DNA from: Planctomycetota bacterium
GTDB taxonomy: Bacteria; Planctomycetota; Planctomycetia; Pirellulales; Lacipirellulaceae
DNA length: 64,000 bases
Reading direction: 5' to 3'
Assembly (NCBI GenBank): GCA_024278955.1
Contig: JAJRSE010000025.1
Span: 1-64,000 of the forward strand
The notes under the pieces were generated by a model. The model made no database searches and was not told where the DNA came from. It saw nothing but the letters and a program-made list of their open reading frames with translations. The first letter of the stretch is position 1; every line of letters starts with the position of its first letter. Below, piece after piece: positions 61,295 to 64,000 of this stretch. The position numbers and the translations under genes were made by a program.

Positions 61295-62887
61295 TTAGGG
61301 CTGAAGCGTCCGGCTGTACGGCGCGACCACCACTTGGGGTAAGTCGACCGCAAAACCTTGCAAGTTACTTTGTGGCTGTGCGACGATTTTTCCAACAACC
61401 AGTATTCGGCTGGCTCCCTGGGCGGGCGGGCGATCGAGAAGCACGGGGATGACGGTCGCCGTGGAAGGCTCGTCGAGTGCGACATAGCAGAGGGTTTGAC
61501 CTCCCAAAGGTTGGACGTTTCGGATTTGGCCTACCAAGAAGATACCTTGATTGGGCCTTGCTTCGTACCCCCACCAGCGAGAAACAATCGAGGCGAGGTC
61601 GCGAAGTGCGGAACCCTCGGTTGCTATGCCGTCGAATATTGCCTGGGCGGCGGCTATTTGGGTCTGCGAATTTGCGTCAAGGCTTGGCTCGCGGATCCAC
61701 TCGATTTCCTGGGCCAAACGGCAAACCGCCATGTAGGCTTGTCCTTTTTGGGCGACTGCGGCGTTGTTGCTCAAATCTCCCTCGATCAGCCCCGGCTGAG
61801 CCGTCTGGGCGGCGGCGAGTAGCTGGCTAAAGGACGCGGGCAGAGAGATCGTTGCCGGGGGGAGGGGTTCTTCGGCAGTTGCGAGTTGGACCGTCTCGTC
61901 GCGGCGGGGCGGTTGGGGCTGCGGCTCGGGCTCGGACGGCAATGGCTCTGAAAGAACGCTCAAATTTTCTTGGGGCGGGCTGTCTGCAAGCAACTGCTCC
62001 ATTTCGCCCGCAACGTCCATTTCGTTGGCCGGCATTTCCTCTACGGACTCGGCATAGGGCAACATCGACGTGGGCAGGTAGTGGGCCAAATTCATCACGT
62101 CGCCGCCGGGGCCTTTGATCCATAGCAAAGCGTAGAGCCCTAAGAAGATCCCAACGACGCCAGGGCCTAGCAACGCGGCGGCGACCTTGAGGGGCGAAAA
62201 ACCGCGAGTTGGACGGGCAGGAGACGTGTTGAGATGTCGCTCAGGCTTTTTGGTTACGGCGACGGTGGGAGCAATTTCGGCAGTTTCAGTGATTTCAAGT
62301 TCTTCGGCAAACGACTGGGCATCCCTGGCGGCAAGCAAATTGACTTGGGCCGCTTCTTTCGCCGACTCGATTTCTGCTGCGTGCGGCATCTCGGCAGGGG
62401 TAGAGTCGAGCTGGAATTCGAATTCTGGTTGCGGGATAAAAGCTGCGGGGGCTGGCGTAGGCGCGGCTGTTTCTTTTGCGTCTTCCTTTGCGTCGAGTTC
62501 CTTCTTGCTGGGCAACTCACCGGCGAGGTCCGAGGAATCTCGCTCGATGGCTTTTTTCAACCGAGCCTCCCAGCTAGAGAGCGACTCAACTGCCGCCGTC
62601 TCGCTTGACGATTGCTTAGGCTCTTCGGCTGGCGATTTATTCTCGCTTACTGGGGAGAAGTCGGAGAGGCTACGGGGCTGAATGGCTGCGGCAGCTTCTT
62701 CGGGCGGTTCTTCGATTTCTTCTTCGCTGGGAGCCAAGAGACGAAGCATCGGCAGCGCGACCTGAAAAGTGCTGCTAAGCAGAAACGTGGCGTCGCATTC
62801 GGGGCACTGCGCCCGATCGTCGGCAGAAGCTTCTTTCGGGACGGCAAGCTGTTTGGCACAAAGCGGGCAGGTGGCGAGAGACGCCAT
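61295..62887 (-). CDS. Zinc-ribbon membrane protein, unknown function
   Basis: The 530-residue protein opens with a zinc-ribbon-like pair (Cys7-x2-Cys10 and Cys28-x2-Cys31 in MASLATCPLC and CPECDATFLL). A long acidic disordered region (about 50-220) follows. One membrane helix is at 234-257 (VAAALLGPGVVGIFLGLYAL). The C-terminal 200 residues are a mixed beta domain (RNVQPLGGQTLCYVALDEPS, VVGKIVAQPQSNLQGFAVDL). Zinc-ribbon-plus-helix proteins are common in these bacteria, with unknown roles. It lies upstream of the pntAA promoter on the same strand. ATG 62887. Confidence 0.6.
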   Translation of the reverse strand: MASLATCPLCAKQLAVPKEASADDRAQCPECDATFLLSSTFQVALPMLRLLAPSEEEIEEPPEEAAAAIQPRSLSDFSPVSENKSPAEEPKQSSSETAAVESLSSWEARLKKAIERDSSDLAGELPSKKELDAKEDAKETAAPTPAPAAFIPQPEFEFQLDSTPAEMPHAAEIESAKEAAQVNLLAARDAQSFAEELEITETAEIAPTVAVTKKPERHLNTSPARPTRGFSPLKVAAALLGPGVVGIFLGLYALLWIKGPGGDVMNLAHYLPTSMLPYAESVEEMPANEMDVAGEMEQLLADSPPQENLSVLSEPLPSEPEPQPQPPRRDETVQLATAEEPLPPATISLPASFSQLLAAAQTAQPGLIEGDLSNNAAVAQKGQAYMAVCRLAQEIEWIREPSLDANSQTQIAAAQAIFDGIATEGSALRDLASIVSRWWGYEARPNQGIFLVGQIRNVQPLGGQTLCYVALDEPSTATVIPVLLDRPPAQGASRILVVGKIVAQPQSNLQGFAVDLPQVVVAPYSRTLQP

Positions 62888-63013
62888 GGCAAGGGATTCC
62901 TTAAAACCGGTTGGTCATTCCATTTCTATCTCTATTGTACCACGAGTAGCCGCGATTGTCGGGGCGGTTGAGGCTGCACTTCGGGGCATCTCAAGACCGC
63001 TAGCATTTCCTTC

Positions 63014-64000
63014 TCAAAGCCCGTAGATTTCGCCGTATTTTTGAGTTAGATGGTCGATCAACGGCTTGTGAGAAAGCGGCTTGCTGGTGACTCGCTCGAC
63101 CAGCTCGGCAGCCGAGTAGCGGCGGCCGTGGGTGTGGATGTTTGCTCGTAACCATTCTCGGAGTGGCGCAAACTCGCCTCGGCGGAATTGCGCGTCCAAA
63201 TCTCCGAGGTCCTCGGCCGCCTGGGCGAAGAACTGAGCTGAGTAAAGATTGCCGAGTGCGTAGGTTGGGAAGTAGCCAAACAAACCGGCGCTCCAGTGGA
63301 CATCTTGCAGCACACCGTCAGCGTCGTTCGGAGGGTCGATACCAAGGCAGTCTCGGTACTTTTCGTTCCAAGCTGCCGGCAGGTCTGCTACTTGAAGGTC
63401 GTTTTCGATAAGCGCCTGTTCCAGCTCGAAACGGATGAGGACGTGCAGGTTGTAAGTCACCTCGTCGGCGTCGACTCGAATGAGCGAAGGGCGGACATCG
63501 TTGATGGCGCCGTAGAAGTCGCGCATTTCGACGTCGGCAAGCGCACCGGGGAACGCCTTTTGTGCGCGGCCATAAAAATGTTCCCAAAATGCGTGGCTGC
63601 GTCCGACTTGGTTTTCCCACATTCGCGATTGCGATTCGTGAATGGCCATCGAAACGTCTTCGCCGGTTGGCAGGCCGTAGAATTCTCGCGGCAGGCCTTG
63701 GTCGTAAATGCCGTGGCCAGCTTCGTGCATGGTGCTGAAAAGCCCGTCGCAAAAATTGTGCTCGTCGAATCGAGTCGTCAGCCGGACATCACCTGGCCCG
63801 AGGCCGACCATAAAAGGATGGTCGGTTTCGTCGATTCGGCCAGCCTCCAAATCAAAACCAATCGCGGCGACAACCTGGGCGCCGAATGTTTTTTGGACTT
63901 CGATCGGAAATTCACGCGAGACTATCGAAACGTCCGGACGCTGCGAACTATCGGCAATTGCCTCGACCAACGGGACGAGCGCATCTCGCAATTCGCCAAG
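63014..64000 (-). CDS. M32-family metallocarboxypeptidase, 3' part (truncated by window edge)
   Basis: Metallocarboxypeptidases of the Taq/M32 family remove C-terminal residues from peptides. The metal site HEAGH lies in STMHEAGHGIYDQGLPREF, a hallmark of M32. Further family blocks are SMAIHESQSRMWENQVGRS, NLHVLIRFELEQAL and WSAGLFGYFPTYALGNLYSAQ. The frame runs unbroken through the window edge, so the visible 328 codons are the C-terminal two-thirds of about 500. The true start is outside. The upstream zinc-ribbon gene follows on the same strand 126 bp away. Confidence 0.92.
   Translation of the reverse strand, partial: LGELRDALVPLVEAIADSSQRPDVSIVSREFPIEVQKTFGAQVVAAIGFDLEAGRIDETDHPFMVGLGPGDVRLTTRFDEHNFCDGLFSTMHEAGHGIYDQGLPREFYGLPTGEDVSMAIHESQSRMWENQVGRSHAFWEHFYGRAQKAFPGALADVEMRDFYGAINDVRPSLIRVDADEVTYNLHVLIRFELEQALIENDLQVADLPAAWNEKYRDCLGIDPPNDADGVLQDVHWSAGLFGYFPTYALGNLYSAQFFAQAAEDLGDLDAQFRRGEFAPLREWLRANIHTHGRRYSAAELVERVTSKPLSHKPLIDHLTQKYGEIYGL

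Overview
The window looks like one chromosomal stretch from a planctomycete, most likely of the order Pirellulales. This is inferred from gene content and was not tested by any search. The supporting content is: an LptB-type ATPase (an outer-membrane lineage), many Sec or lipoprotein signals on small Cys-rich or low-complexity proteins, a secreted TPR plus CHAT-like protein, a Hanks-type kinase, tandem type II and type I glutamine synthetases, a Ni superoxide dismutase, and long spacers rich in palindromes and heptamer repeats. Coding is dense and mixed on both strands. I see no phage, insertion sequence, CRISPR array or rRNA; one tRNA gene is present.

Layout. 1-9 kb: 3' end of an unknown gene, lptB, a short-chain dehydrogenase, a secreted peroxiredoxin, metG, a thioredoxin/trypsin fusion, an acidic membrane-anchored protein, and the coupled pair hisI-ridA. 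9-15.5 kb: a truncated glycosyltransferase-like gene, an HTH protein, a tandem pair of exported paralogues separated by a 12-G run, and a spermidine-synthase-fold protein. 15.7-23 kb: ROK kinase, lepA, a Cys-rich lipoprotein, a membrane protein, then glnII and glnA with a terminator between them. 23-31 kb: Ser/Thr kinase, hot-dog thioesterase and acyl-CoA ligase in a row, a two-TM ion channel, an AI-2E-family permease, a CinA-like/NadD-like fusion, and a FemAB-like acyltransferase. 31-45 kb: the CHAT-like giant, a two-gene RND efflux operon, a dicarboxylate/amino-acid symporter, tRNA-Leu(GAG), a DinB-like protein, a DASS transporter and sodN.

45-64 kb: exported hypotheticals, ilvN-ilvC, uvrA, a Cys-rich repeat protein, a P-loop NTPase with membrane helices, an NtrC-type regulator, a histone-H1-like basic protein, the three-gene proton-translocating transhydrogenase operon (pntAA-pntAB-pntB), a zinc-ribbon membrane protein, and the 3' part of an M32 carboxypeptidase cut by the window edge.

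The most unusual signals are non-coding. They are a family of CTAGTGCTTTGTCA inverted repeats joined to a 59-bp element present twice, a cloverleaf-like element after sodN, heptanucleotide repeats in several spacers, and a 12-G tract between the paralogues. On the protein side the notable items are the CinA/NadD fusion, a CHAT domain that appears to lack its catalytic pair, a ROK kinase without its zinc cysteines, and a Ni-SOD whose Ni-hook is positioned to be exposed by signal peptidase. All functional calls rest on motif recognition by eye; no database search was run.
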